DNA of 64,000 nt, taken from the NCBI GenBank assembly GCA_950022655.1, contig OX465584.1, forward strand, positions 51,876,723 to 51,940,722, read 5' to 3'. Of the stretch, positions 1 to 11,072 are shown piece after piece. A program made the position numbers and the translations under genes. The DNA is from Alentia gelatinosa. Its lineage: Eukaryota > Annelida > Polychaeta > Phyllodocida > Polynoidae. How positions within the stretch are numbered: the first letter of the stretch is position 1; each line of letters opens with the position of its first letter. Below the pieces are notes generated by a model. That model was not told the origin of the DNA and made no database searches. It saw only the letters and a list, made by a program, of their open reading frames with translations.

Positions 1-439
1 TCGTATGCATAATCCTTTATGATTTCGGAAAATAATGCATATTTATGATTGACATTTTTCCTGTAGATACAAACAATATCAAAGAATATTTCATAATGAT
101 ATTTGATTAAAAACTCAGTTTCTGTTGATCATTTCATATGATTTCCCGTTCAAATTTGTCGCCGATGCACACCGATACGCACCCATATGCTACAACAATC
201 GATACATAATCAATTTTTTATTTTTTTTTATTTTCGTTATTTATACTGCAAGGACATCGGCTAACCGCCGGTATGATCTGCCCTTACAGTTCAAGGTACA
301 GAATCAAACTCGATTATGACTTTCCAATCTCTACAATGCTAACCAATTTAGCAATAAATTAACTAACAAATCTAGAGAAGCATTTCCTCTGTACACTGAA
401 GAGATTGGTCAGTACACACATAACCCAGTCCATTTTGTC
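1..439. other. No gene or recognised repeat seen
   Basis: AT-rich sequence with only short chance reading frames. Confidence 0.5.
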
Positions 440-625
440 GTAGTCCCTCTATGATACGGGTTTTTATCGGTGTGTATCGGTAGCGTTATCGTAGAACCCT
501 GACCAACTGCCCCAATATGTGCTATGATTTCGCTACGATATGGATTTTGTATCGGGAGTTCAATGTCGGCGTTTATCGGTGTGCATCGGGAGCCCGGGGA
601 CGCCCCCACCCCCTTAAAGTATGGT
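440..625. repeat. Divergent relative of the 282-bp TWA-flanked element
   Basis: The order of motifs TTTTTATCGGTGT, ATCGTAGAA, CAACTGCCCC and TTTTGTATCGGGAG follows that in the 282-bp elements, but spacing and sequence have drifted and the termini are not recognisable. Confidence 0.45.
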
Positions 626-1104
626 CTGGCATGAACATCCTAGTTGGTATCGCTGTGGTAGGTCCTAATCGTAGTCTTACAGTCATGATCATTCTTATAT
701 TTAAAAATACCTCTCTGGAAGGATTCTAATAGGACTGTTTAATGGTATGCCTAGGACTGTCATAGGACGGTCTACGTTTTATAAATGTTGATTGTCCTTA
801 CAAAGGGCAAGCAGAAGGATGGAAACTTGAAATGTGTTTCCAGGCTGTTTAATAAATCTGTCATTGTCCTGACCCCGATCCGGAAAAATCTCCTTTTGAT
901 AGGAAATTTTGTCCTTTACGATGCTGGTAGCCTAAATAACCAACATACAATCAATGCGCACACTTGAATAATATCCTTTAGAGATTCTATCAATTATATG
1001 TAAATAATATATTTATACTCCATTGAATAATAAGAATAAAGACTTTTTAGGTTGAAAAAAACCAACAAAATTGTCCTTCTTCTTCTGATTACCACTGGTT
1101 TTAA

Positions 1105-1386
1105 GGCCCGGCGTCCACCTACTACGATAGAAATTTAGACCTACCGATATGGCACCGATACAAAAAGTCAATATCGGAGACATATCGGGAAGGTGCAAAA
1201 TCGTAGACATATGTCTAGACATGCCATTCCACCACGTATTGTATGGGGTTTTTATCGGTGTCTATTCGCAGAAACGTGGTCAACTGCCCCGATATTAGGT
1301 GACCTTCCAACGCGATTTTGATTTTGCATCGGGAGGTGCATCGTAGACCATATCGGAGCCATATCGTAGTAGGTGGACGCCGGGCC
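1105..1386. mobile_element. 282-bp TIR element, copy 1
   Basis: Termini GGCCCGGCGTCCACCTACTA and its inverse TAGTAGGTGGACGCCGGGCC, flanked on both sides by TAA. The interior is dense in CGATA/TATCGG words. There is no coding capacity, so it is a MITE. Three-base TWA duplications are typical of PIF/Harbinger elements, so that class is inferred. Confidence 0.8.
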
Positions 1387-1770
1387 TAACTCGGCAACCC
1401 CAACAGCTCCTGGGACCGATTCACAGGAAGGCTTGAATCGTGAACTGTCCCTCCGAAGGATTGAGGTCAGGAGAAGGAGAATAACATACGGACACCACTT
1501 ATTTAACGTGATCACTCTCCCATCATTGTCATTGTCCTCCAACGAACTCTCCTACCATTGTCTTAATCCTTCTCATTGTTACTATTTACTAAACGGCTCC
1601 TAGACTCTTTCTCACAGCTTATGAATGGTGTTATAGATTAACGTGTGTGACATTTATGAAGGAAATCCAGCACGATCCATAGCAACTAACAATTTGCCAT
1701 GAGCAAATGCAACAAACCAAAATAAATGGTGTATTTTTAGTATAGCTATGGATCGAGTGCAGTTCAGATT
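1387..1770. other. No gene seen
   Basis: Between two elements. A stretch at 1500-1600 has loosely repeated CATTGTC words but no clear tandem period. Confidence 0.4.
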
Positions 1771-1902
1771 TTATCTCACCCCAATCACTGATTAATAGGA
1801 AAACATTTGTGACATCATCCCCCATTGAATATTTATTTAATGGACAAGGTATACAAGATTTCAATACCAAGTCTATGGGGAAAATACCAGGGCTGAGATA
1901 AA
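1771..1902. mobile_element. TTATCTCACCCC module, lone copy
   Basis: Starts TTATCTCACCCC and ends CAGGGCTGAGATAA; carries AAGTCTATGGGG near the right end. The adjoining hairpin seen in other copies is missing here. Confidence 0.65.
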
Positions 1903-1911
1903 CCCAATATT

Positions 1912-2231
1912 GACTGGTTTCAGATACAGGCGGTCGTATGGTCTGAGTAGTTGACGCATAGTAATATCCGAGTGTATGCGAGGATATTGCACAAAGTAAA
2001 CTCCGAGGAGCATAAAACTGCTTTTATCTGAAACCAGTATATATAGTATCTATTATCCACCTTTTTCTGACAAGTGGCGTACCGATATTAGTTCATTTAG
2101 GTATGCACTATTTTTTCATATGCACTATTTTTCGGAGTGCGCTGGCTTCTACAACATATTTGTACGCTCAGTATTGAGATACACACTCCCCATGTGTTTT
2201 CTATGGACACTTTGTATCAAGTGGATGATAA
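1912..2231. mobile_element. Class B bipartite element: hairpin plus TATTATCCACC module
   Basis: A hairpin at about 1914-2037 has arms CTGGTTTCAGATA / TATCTGAAACCAG and the class B centre AGTTGACGCATAGTAATAT. The module follows from TATTATCCACC (2050) to CTATGGACACTTTGTATCAA and GTGGATGATAA (2231). Confidence 0.7.
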
Positions 2232-3278
2232 AAGACATTCTACACTTAGACCATAGACCTCTGGATCTAGTATTCATTTCTTTCAGTATCTTAAGTTGCA
2301 CAAGATTATTTTTCCTTTTTTGTGTGAAATATCATATGAGGCGCATGGGAAACATACAAATGAAAATTTGAGTCGCTGAAGCTAGAGTATTAACTCCACC
2401 TCAGTGAGATATCGCAGCTATGCGCAACACTCTTTATTCCTAAGACGTACGAACAGTTAAGGAAAGCAATTCAGCAATCGTTCGCAAGAAGCGGGTCTTA
2501 TTACTCATTTTTCATGAAGAATGATTTTACTTGCAACTGCATCGGAATATAAAAAATACTATTTCTTTCATAGGAACACGAGGTTCAAAGAAAGTAGTCC
2601 TGAGTAAAGTCTGCAGATATCATCGTTTTACATTTACTCAGGAAACCAAGAAGCAGTAAGCAACGTCTGCATAGAATACGTAATGGCGGCATAGTTCTTG
2701 CACCCACGAGACACAAGGAGAGAATGTAGTAAGTGGAGTAGCCTGGAAGCCTGGCCTATGTCCCCCTCACATTTCTTTTTATTCACATATAATTCCCCTG
2801 GAGAGAAGTATTAGGCCAGGTAACTACCACCAGTTTTCTAGTGCACTCTGGAATGGCATTCAGCTGGTATCTTACTGATACTTGGTGAATTTTACACTGG
2901 TTCCCTGCTAGAGGTGTGGCAAAACCAGCTATTTTTTAATGAAAAATCTATCTTTCATCTTTTGTATATCATTCATTATAAACAAGTATAAGTAAGTCAT
3001 TTGGGGAACCTCATGAGGGAGAGAAGTTGTGCTGGTTCTTCTTGCCAATACAAATCAGCGGGGAACCAAGGTCGCTCATTCGATACTCTAGCTGGGCGTG
3101 ACATGTCCCATTATTCTTTGGGCCAGTGAACCAGTCTATAAGTAGAGTGACTATAGACAAAACCATTTTCAGATAATTCAAACCCTGCAATCCTGTCTCA
3201 TAGCAAGCTCATTGAATCTGTTTGACATCCCAAATGCTGTTAGTTACTGAGCACAAATGATTCATAATGCCACAATAA
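2232..3278. other. Unexplained non-coding stretch
   Basis: A small hairpin (GTCCTGAGTAAA / TTTACTCAGGAAAC, 2599-2647) and a loose inverted pair GGCCTATG / ATTAGGCC near 2754-2816 are present. No gene was seen. Confidence 0.4.
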
Positions 3279-3636
3279 AGCCATTTTCCACTGGCCGACT
3301 ATTCGCCACTGATCTTCAGTAAGGAACCACTGATGCCTGATCGGTGAATGGAAACAGACATGCAGAGAGGTGATCATGGATCCATTTTGTTTAGATTATG
3401 CAAAAAGGCCATTACGAAATGACTTGAATCAAAGGGGTTTGAAATTGTTAGTGATGGTCATTGTGTTTGGAAGACGGTTCAGTCGGTATGAACCTGTCAA
3501 ATGCGACAGAGAGAAGGCATACATAGGACCCTTACCGAGTTTTAGATACAGGCATACAGTAGTTGACCACAACCAACCGACTTTTAGGAGAACTCAATTA
3601 ATTGATGCCGTTTTCGTAGGCCAGTGGAAGATGGCT
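3279..3636. mobile_element. 358-bp TIR element flanked by TAA
   Basis: Ends AGCCATTTTCCACTGGCC and GGCCAGTGGAAGATGGCT, flanked on both sides by TAA, so PIF/Harbinger-like. Related single ends lie at 9343 and 32575. The 89-codon reading frame inside it is not a protein I recognise. Confidence 0.7.
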
Positions 3637-4165
3637 TAAAGAGTATACCAAAGCAATATTAACACCTGCAAGTATGGCATCGCAGTCTTTGTTATGGACC
3701 GACCTTTTTGGACAAAACAAGATTTACTAAATGTGGTCTACTCTTTATCAAGGTTTCCGATTCCCCTACAATTACATTATTTAATGAATTAGTTATCTAG
3801 GATCCTATACATCACCAGTAGGTCAATGAGGTATTTCGGTCTTCAGTGATTGGTCATGGCCAGCTGGGCCAGCTGGACCCTTAGAGACTGGCCCTCTGCT
3901 CCATTCGCCATACAGAACTGGGAACCCTTGAGATACCCAAACCCAAATTACCATATTAGAGGCAATTCCACTTATTGAAAACCTACTGACTACTACTTAA
4001 GCATCTGTTTTTTTTTGTATATCTAGCAGTGCTTATTAGTTCATTGTACCCTCAAAATAGTATTGCATCATTCCAGAGATGATACCGAGTTTCACACGTT
4101 TAAATTTACTACTTAAGTAAGGTTAAGTTAGGGGGAAGCGACGAAATTTCTTGTGAAAAGGGAAA

Positions 4166-4427
4166 TATAGGGCACATAGCTTTGGTGTAATGGAAGCGAC
4201 CATCTTGCCCCCGACGCTAAAGAAAACACCAGGTGGAAGGCCAAGTTATCAATGGATTTTAACAGAAGTATCTTCTTTGCTTGGCTATAAAAGGGTTTTA
4301 GCCTTGTCTCACTATTATCTATATATTATGACAGCAGGACATAGTGGTTGTCCCCCAACTACAGTGGCGCTAACTAACATTTTCCTGGTGGATGATGGAA
4401 CAACTAGCAATCACTCTGTGCCCTATA
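4166..4427. mobile_element. TATAGGGCAC-ended element, copy 1
   Basis: Begins TATAGGGCACA and ends CTCTGTGCCCTATA. Inner sequence GGTGGATGATGGAACAACTA matches the inverse of copies at 20216 and 27862. Non-coding. Confidence 0.7.
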
Positions 4428-5085
4428 GAGAAGTAAAGCGGGATCCATCAGTGATATTCGAGCTCATTTTATTCCAATGAAGCTAGATACCCCCCCCCCT
4501 TCCCCAGTAGACATGATGCGACTGTTAGCAGTAAAAGGAATCACATGTATTAGTATGAATGGAGCGTGGGTCAACAGATTTCTTACTTCGCTAAAAACAC
4601 ACAAGTGTAAATAATGCCACCAGCAGACGTGACCAACACAACTAGTACCTGCTGGACACACAATAATCAGAAATGGAGACGAAATGCAGCGCTGCCAGGT
4701 ATGGGGAGATTTGCCACGTAAGGACATGATGACGTGTAGGGTCCAGGGGTTGGAAGCCCCTTGATGCTCTTAGATTCTGGCATTTTAAGAGCATAATTTT
4801 GTTGGTTTTTCTTGTAGGTTTTTAGGAGGGGGGGGGGGGCATTCTATCATTTTTCATATATTATTCTCCCAGGGAATTAAAACTTCACCCTTTGGCTTCA
4901 GTCCTCTCAGTAGGCTACACATTAATCTATTTCTCTCTGCTCATTTATCTTTTTTACTAATAACTTATAATGACTTATAAAATAAAAATAGAAAAAGGTA
5001 TCTGATCCTCCTATTGTGTGAGAGATCATTAGAAAACCGTGAGAGCGAGGCCCAATTCGTGAGGTTCACGTTAAGTCATTGACAC
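4428..5085. other. No gene; homopolymer runs
   Basis: Poly-C at about 4489-4499 and poly-G at about 4829-4840. No gene or element ends seen. Confidence 0.4.
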
Positions 5086-5696
5086 TTGGTAGCTCTGGTA
5101 ACGATCTCGGCATGGTGCCAGCTGTGTAGTGTCAGTAGGGTGTGGTGTTGGCTGTGTATAGTGTCAGTAGGGTATGGTGTAGGCAGATTTCAACTGTGTA
5201 AAGCATTAGTAGGGAGTGGTGTAAATGGGTGTTGGCTGTGTGCTATGTCAGTAGGGTGTGGTGTAAGTGGGTGTCAGCTATGTGTGGTGTCAGTAGGTGT
5301 TGTGTAAGTGGGTGTCAGCTATCTGTGGCGGCAATAGGGTGTGATGTAAGTGGATGTCAATGGTGTATAGTCTCACTTGTATGTGGTGTCAGTTTTGTGG
5401 AGGAAGATCTTGAAGTGGTGTCAGCTGGGGGTAGTCTAAAACTGAAGGTGCTGGTATCAACTGGAAATGGTGTCAATAGGACATGGTGTCAGTTTATTGC
5501 AGTGTCTGATGACTGTAGTATCAGCAGGATATGGTGTCAGCTGGGTGTAGTATCGGTTTATTGTGGTATCAGCTGGACGTAGAATAAGTGGGATTTGATG
5601 TCAATTGAATATGGTATCGGTTTATTGGGGTGTCTGTTGGGTGTAGTGTCAGTCGCATATGGTGTCAGATGGATGTGGTGTCAGGTTTTTTTTTGT
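5086..5696. repeat. Degenerate minisatellite, left part
   Basis: Loose tandem repeats built on GTGTCAGTAGGGTGTGGTGT and later GGTGTCAGCTGGATGTAGTA. This is an older, drifted form of the array that resumes at 6223. Confidence 0.75.
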
Positions 5697-5827
5697 GTTT
5701 TTTTTTAATTCAATAAGGCAATTACATTCACCCTCTGGGGCGTTCTTACATGCAGTTGCAAACAATATATGTAATAAATACTCAATGGTACATCAACGAG
5801 AGATATACACAGGACAAAGAGGACAAA

Positions 5828-6180
5828 CACAACATTACCATGATTTCGATCTGAGTGGCCGTATTTTCCGCGTAGTTGACGCGTAGTATTACGTAGTGTC
5901 AACAATAAGGAGAATACGGCCACACAGATCGAAATCATGGTAATGTTGTATTTATTACTCGCCTTTCGAGTTATTATTAGGAAGAAAATCTTGTATATAA
6001 TTAGATATTAGACCCTGGCGACGTGCTTTGTTTGTATAAATTAGTTCCTATAATGCCCGTCAGGTAGCCGAAAAAGCCGTATTCTCCTAGGAGATTCCGC
6101 AGGTCCGTATTCTACTCAGTAGCGATCTGTAGGATTCATAGGCTTAGTATGGAGACTCCGTATTCGTTGGGTAATAAAAG
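5828..6180. mobile_element. Class B bipartite element inside the minisatellite
   Basis: Hairpin 5828-5951: arms ACCATGATTTCGATCTG... / ...CAGATCGAAATCATGGT, about 45 bp each, with centre GTAGTTGACGCGTAGTATTA. A second module at about 6066-6180 contains TAGGCTTAGTATGGAGACTC. It matches the element at 30691-31042 in reverse order. Sequence from about 5697 to 6222 interrupts the tandem array. Confidence 0.75.
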
Positions 6181-6222
6181 ACAAGACTTGTACAAGACAA
6201 TTATTAAGTTATCGCGAATATT

Positions 6223-6912
6223 TATGGTGGTATCTGTTGGATGTAATATCAGTGGCATATGGTGTCAGATGGCTGTGGTATCAGCCGGGTATGGTGTCAG
6301 ATAGCTGTGGTATCAGCCGGATATGGTGTCAGATGGCTGTGGTATCAGCCTGATATGGTGTCAGATGGCTGTGGTATCAGCCTGATATGCTGTCAGATGG
6401 CTGTGGTATCAGCCTGATATGGTGTCAGATGGCTGTGGTATCAGCCTGATATGGTGTCAGATGGATGTGGTATCAGCCGGATATGGTGTCAGATGGCTGT
6501 GGTATCAGCCGGATATGGTGTCAGATGGCTGTGGTATCAGCCGGATATGGTGTCAGATGGCTGTGGTATCAGCCGGATATGGTGTCAGATGGCTGTGGTA
6601 TCAGCCGGATATAGTGTCAGATGGCTGTGGTATCAGCCGGATATGGTGTCAGATGGCTGTGGTATCAGCCGGATATGGTGTCAGATGGCTGTGGTATCAG
6701 CCGGATACGGTGTCAGATGGATGTGGTATCAGCCGGATATGGTGTCAGATGGCTGTGGTATCAGCCGGATATGGTGTCAGATGGCTGTGGTATCAGCCGG
6801 ATATGGTGTCAGATGGCTGTGGTATCAGCCGGATATGGTGTCAGATGGCTGTGGTATCAGCCGGATATGGTGTCAGATGGCTGTGGTATCAGCCGGATAT
6901 GGTGTCAGATGC
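6223..6912. repeat. 32-bp minisatellite, about 21 units
   Basis: The unit is GGTGTCAGATGGCTGTGG followed by TATCAGCCGGATAT, 32 bp, nearly identical from 6290 on. The period is not a multiple of three, so all three plus-strand frames stay open through it. There are no spacers, so it is not a CRISPR array. Confidence 0.95.
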
Positions 6913-7000
6913 TAATGGAGCATAACAACTGATTATGATAAAATCAGTATGGCATGATCTGGTTGAGAATGGGCAGGGATTATCGTAAAACTAGATGAGG

Positions 7001-7283
7001 TTTAATCTTGTCCACCGTATTCCACGACTGGAGTTTGGCAAAGTGACTTCATGAGGCGAAGCCGAGTGAAGTCCGGAGCCAAAACTTCAGGAGTGGAATG
7101 CGGTGGCCAAGATTAAACGAATCAGGTTTTGATTTTATCCTACCCTATCTCCTCGATTTTGGAATATTACATGATAACAATGCCGTATGCCACTAGTGGC
7201 ATATAAAACTCCGTATGCCAGTCAGCGTGGCATACGGAAACCCAATGTTAAGCCTATGGGATTTTATATTAGGGGTAGGATAA
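7001..7283. mobile_element. Class A bipartite element: hairpin plus TTATCCTACCC module
   Basis: Hairpin 7001-7117: outer arms TTTAATCTTG / CAAGATTAAA, inner arms GAGTTTGGC / GCCAAAACTTC, centre GAGGCGAAGCCGAGTGA. The module at 7135-7283 runs from TTATCCTACCC to GGGGTAGGATAA, with TTAAGCCTATGGG near its right end. Confidence 0.75.
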
Positions 7284-7559
7284 TATCGTTTATTCAATGT
7301 CACCTGTAGTGACATGAAAGGAGGTGAGAAAAAGACCACATGGTTTGTGATGCTGTTGAGGGTGTTGTTGACAAGGTGAAGCCTCCCCTGTCAACACACG
7401 GCGACCCGGTGCGTGCGGCTGACAGGTGGTGAGGACACGTGGTGAGCCATGTGTTGACAGCGTGACGGACGGACATGGCCACCGTTTATTACCTCAGTCA
7501 CATCTCCACCTTCCCCTCTCTAAAAAACACCACACACAGCCAATGTGTGTTTAGCAGAA

Positions 7560-7930
7560 AACACGCAGGGGCAGTGTCAGGGAAGAAACTCTCTCTTTAA
7601 ACAGATTTAGAGTATCACGCAGTTACGGTCCTCTGTCAAAACAAGGCACGCCTCAGAGAACTAGCTCCCTGTGGGACGTATTGTAAAGATCTGCAGTCGT
7701 TAATTCTATTTTTATTGTGTTTTACTTTGGAAAAAGTTAATTTGTCTGCTATATAAGAAACCTGTCCAGAATTAAAAACATCTCAGTCCGTACCTGGATC
7801 TAGACTCTACAACACCTTGCGTTGTCTTCAACCTTGCTTCAACGTATATTGACCGCTAGGGACTAGACTACTATGATAATATAGAGGTATAGGCCTGGAT
7901 CTTTACAGTACGTTACAGCCTATAAAGACC
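7560..7930 (+). other. Possible solo-LTR-like promoter/polyA stretch
   Basis: GCTATATAAGAAACC (7748) is followed 25 bp later by ATTAAAA and pyrimidine-rich sequence, the order of TATA box, R region and polyA signal in LTRs. No matching second LTR, primer site or coding region is seen. Confidence 0.2.
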
Positions 7931-7942
7931 AATACACACTAA

Positions 7943-8224
7943 GGCCCGGTGTCCACCTACTACGATAGAATCATAGACCTCCCGAAATGGCACCGATACA
8001 AAATGTCAAAATCGGTGCCATATCGGGAAGGTGCAAAATCGTAAACATATGTCTAGACATGCCAATCCACCACGCATTGTATGGTGTTTTTATCGGTGTC
8101 TAATCGCAGAAACGTGGTCAACTGCCCCGATATTAGGTAACCTTCCCACTCGATTTTGATTTTTTATCGGGAGGTGCATCGTAGACCATATCGGAGCCAT
8201 ATCATAGTAGGTGGACGCCGGGCC
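7943..8224. mobile_element. 282-bp TIR element, copy 2
   Basis: Same termini and exactly the same length as the copy at 1105, again with TAA on both sides. The few differences from copy 1 are mostly single bases. Confidence 0.82.
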
Positions 8225-9342
8225 TAAAGCGCTGATTTCACCAATATGACACATTTGCTGTGCTATATCTTGGTATATCTTGTTATATCTTACATCATTG
8301 CGATATGTCTTACCTCCTTTGTCTCGACACGTTGCGTGCGGTCATATGTGTACTCTTTAGCATGCCATCTGTACATTTTGGTGCTCCACCACGATGCTTC
8401 AAGATCTATTGATGACACATTGCGCATACCGCGGCATATCGCAATAAGAATGCGGCAAAGGTGCTTAACAAGACCGATGCTTCGCAGCAAATATGCATGC
8501 AATTATTCAAAACCTAGCAAGACTTATCAAGATAATCAAATTGTGACAGATCTCGCTATATCTTGTGTGTTGGTGGAAGAGGCCCTTAAAAAGACCTTGC
8601 ACTCACCAATGCCGATTCTGGGAGGTGTTTTTAAAAGAATCTTATTGTGGTCTCTGATGCATTCTCGTTACCTAAAGTGATCATTCTTCAGGAAATATCT
8701 TTATTGTGGGTGTTTTAAAAATTCTTCATCGTGATCCCGATCGTCTATAGGGTTGTCGTACCTCCATTTTCGATTTTATTGGAAGACAGCCCCAAGAGGT
8801 GTCGTAGCAGTACTTTGGTTACCAAAAATAAAAGAATTTAGCTATTATCAGGTTAAAATGGCAGCCTAAAGTGTAGCTGGATGATATCTCTATATTTTCC
8901 TATACATGCTTCTATCATAGAGGTACAAAGAAAGCTTATTTCTAAAATGGCACTGCATTGTACTCCACTAAGATTTGTCCTCCACTAGAGTTACATTTGA
9001 TTAGTTATCTTTGATCAGAAGAAATCCTCATTGAGGCCAAATCCTGATCGTGTGATCTTAAAACTCAATCTGATGTCTTTCACTAAGACCAGAAAAGTTT
9101 GAATGATAAGAATTTAAACGACCATGTTTAAATAAAGCAACCACATCGAGATCCTCGTCAGTATCGCCTATGGTTAGTTCTATTCGTAGTTTTCTTTTGT
9201 TCAAAAAGCTTTTTTCAACTCTGCCGTATGGCAGGTCTTCCATTGAAAGCATAGTTCATCAGTCATTATCGTTCTTAGTTTTGAAAACATCCCCCTGGTC
9301 CCGATAGGCCTTACAATTGACTTCCCCACTATCGCCTTTCTG
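8225..9342. other. No gene seen
   Basis: The 144-codon frame at 8246-8680 has no recognisable family and irregular composition; I read it as chance. No repeat ends recognised. Confidence 0.4.
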
Positions 9343-9420
9343 GGCCATAAAGCAATTTTTCACTGGCCGACGAAAATGGCACCGTTCTCCTAAAGGTCTG
9401 TCGTTGGTGGCCAAGGACTG
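9343..9420. mobile_element. Fragment of the CCACTGGCC-ended family
   Basis: TTTTTCACTGGCCGACGAAA followed by CGTTCTCCTAAA corresponds to one end of the element at 3279-3636. The other end is not found nearby. Confidence 0.45.
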
Positions 9421-9535
9421 CACGTTGGGATATAAAAATCGGTGAGGGGACTGTGTATGACTTGTTTCTTGCATCTAACAGGTGCATACTGGCATAAATG
9501 TCCTCCAAGCACAAAGAGTATCACTGATGATTTCA

Positions 9536-9660
9536 AACCCCTCGGAGTTGCCTCTGCGCAATATCCTCGCATGCGCTCGAATATTACTAGGCATCAACTC
9601 ATCGGAGCATACAACCGCTTTTATCTGAAACCAGTCGATATTGTGTATATAATCGGGGAC
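9536..9660. mobile_element. Class B hairpin, right part only
   Basis: GCGCAATATCCTCGCATGCG, GAATATTACTAGGCATCAAC and GGAGCATACAACCGCTTTTA give the centre and right arm of the hairpins at 26100 and 38338. The left arm is lost. Confidence 0.6.
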
Positions 9661-10064
9661 ACTAATGTTGATGACTTATAGCCCATAAGTCACCGATATC
9701 TAACATCCTATATTCACCACCGATTCTCATCGGTCGACGTTAATAGTCGGGGGAAAATGAATTTACCTGAAACTAATGAATTTACCTAAAGCTTAGAATC
9801 ACACACAAATGGAGTCTTGGTTAGGTAGAATCCCTAGCTATATACGGAATAATAAAGATGTATCGCTAATAACCATGTTGGAATTCATGATTTTGTCCTC
9901 CTTTATACATTTCAATCTATAGTTTGTTAAAGATAGATGTAATATTATATGCAAAGGTCTATCCTGGAGGGGCGAGTAACTGCTACAATCACATGGTCTT
10001 ATAAATGTTGGTATAAGGTGCCTTGCGTCAATGCATTTGAATTTGAATTTCTCTTGATAAAAGA
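9661..10064. other. No gene seen
   Basis: A possible duplication of GAATTTACCT(G/A)AA at 9760-9790; otherwise nothing recognised. Confidence 0.35.
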
Positions 10065-10338
10065 AGAAACCAACAAGTTTTGGTCAAAGTTCACCACGAG
10101 TTTGATGCAGAGAGATATGAACGAGGCGACTGCCGAGTGAATAACATGTAGCATTCAAATGAGTTGGAGAACAACGACTTTGATCAAAACAAGTTGATAT
10201 CTACATTCATCCCACCCCTGTACACACTAAAAGAATGGACGACACACAGGACACAGACCATGGAGAACGGACTGCAATACTCGGAGAACGAGTTCCCAAT
10301 ATTAAGCCTATGGGACAAAATGCCAGGGGTGAGATAAA
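10065..10338. mobile_element. Class A bipartite element
   Basis: Hairpin arms CAACAAGTTTTGGTCAAAGT / ACTTTGATCAAAACAAGTTG around GAGGCGACTGCCGAGTGA. The module ends CCAGGGGTGAGATAA and carries TTAAGCCTATGGG. Sister copies lie at 29479, 44365 and 45865. Confidence 0.75.
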
Positions 10339-10500
10339 ACTCAAGGATCTGCGTTTGCATCTGAAAAGCGGTTATTCGAATGTTACTTGCAAATGAAATG
10401 CTAGAAACTGATGCGTAAGATTTCCGATACCACATAGAGAACCTGCTCTAATGTGAAGGCTAAAGAATTTTATTACAACTATATTACCTCTTACGAAAAA

Positions 10501-10643
10501 TTATCTCACTCCTGGTACTTTTTCCCTCATAGACTTAACATTGGGAACTCGTACTCAACGCCCGTGGAGTATTGTGAAGAAAATACTCAAAGGTGGATGT
10601 TATCACAAATGTTAGCCAATTAGTCAGTGATGGGGTGAGATAA
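10501..10643. mobile_element. TTATCTCAC module, lone copy
   Basis: Runs TTATCTCACTCCTGG to GGGGTGAGATAA; contains AGACTTAACATTGGGAACTC and two inverse words GAGTATT / AATACTC around the centre. Confidence 0.65.
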
Positions 10644-10809
10644 AATCTGAACCGCACTCGAATCGTAGCCACTGAAAATACGTCATTAGTTTTGGGTTGC
10701 AAGAAAATATAAATCGGATTTGCATCGTGAGATCACTCCGCAACCAAAACGCATGGCTTATGTCCAGTATCTATGGATCTCGATGCAGTTCCTATTTACA
10801 CGACACAGT

Positions 10810-11072
10810 ATGATAGTGATGACAAACCCTAATTACACCCCCGCCCCCACGTCCATCCATGTTGTCGGCGTGGGAACGCCAGGTGTAGGAGCCGACGCTG
10901 ACTGGTGCCTAACGGTAACCGGTGAGAACAGAGCCCTCAGTCAGGAACCAGCACAACACGCCCGCTGTCCGCCCTGCACGCCACCTGGCGGCGCCCGGAC
11001 GATAATCACCGACTTAGAAAGTGATCGTCACTCACCTGTCTACGTCACGGCGTGGGGCCGACTGTGACCGCC
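10810..11072. other. CpG-rich segment bordering the GC minisatellite
   Basis: Much richer in CG dinucleotides than the surrounding sequence, with a CRE-like TACGTCAC at 11041. It could be a CpG island or simply the unique flank of the GC-rich array. No exon was identified in it. Confidence 0.35.

Noticed and set aside
6223..6912. Possible CRISPR array (32-bp direct repeats)
   Set aside because: Repeats are directly adjacent without spacers, and the genome is eukaryotic.
6419..6932. Long overlapping plus-strand frames (up to 168 codons) rich in WYQPDMVSDGC
   Set aside because: They are the three frames of the 32-bp minisatellite, which lacks stops; not evidence of a protein.
8246..8680. 144-codon plus-strand frame
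   Set aside because: Composition is irregular, there is no family resemblance and no splice context.
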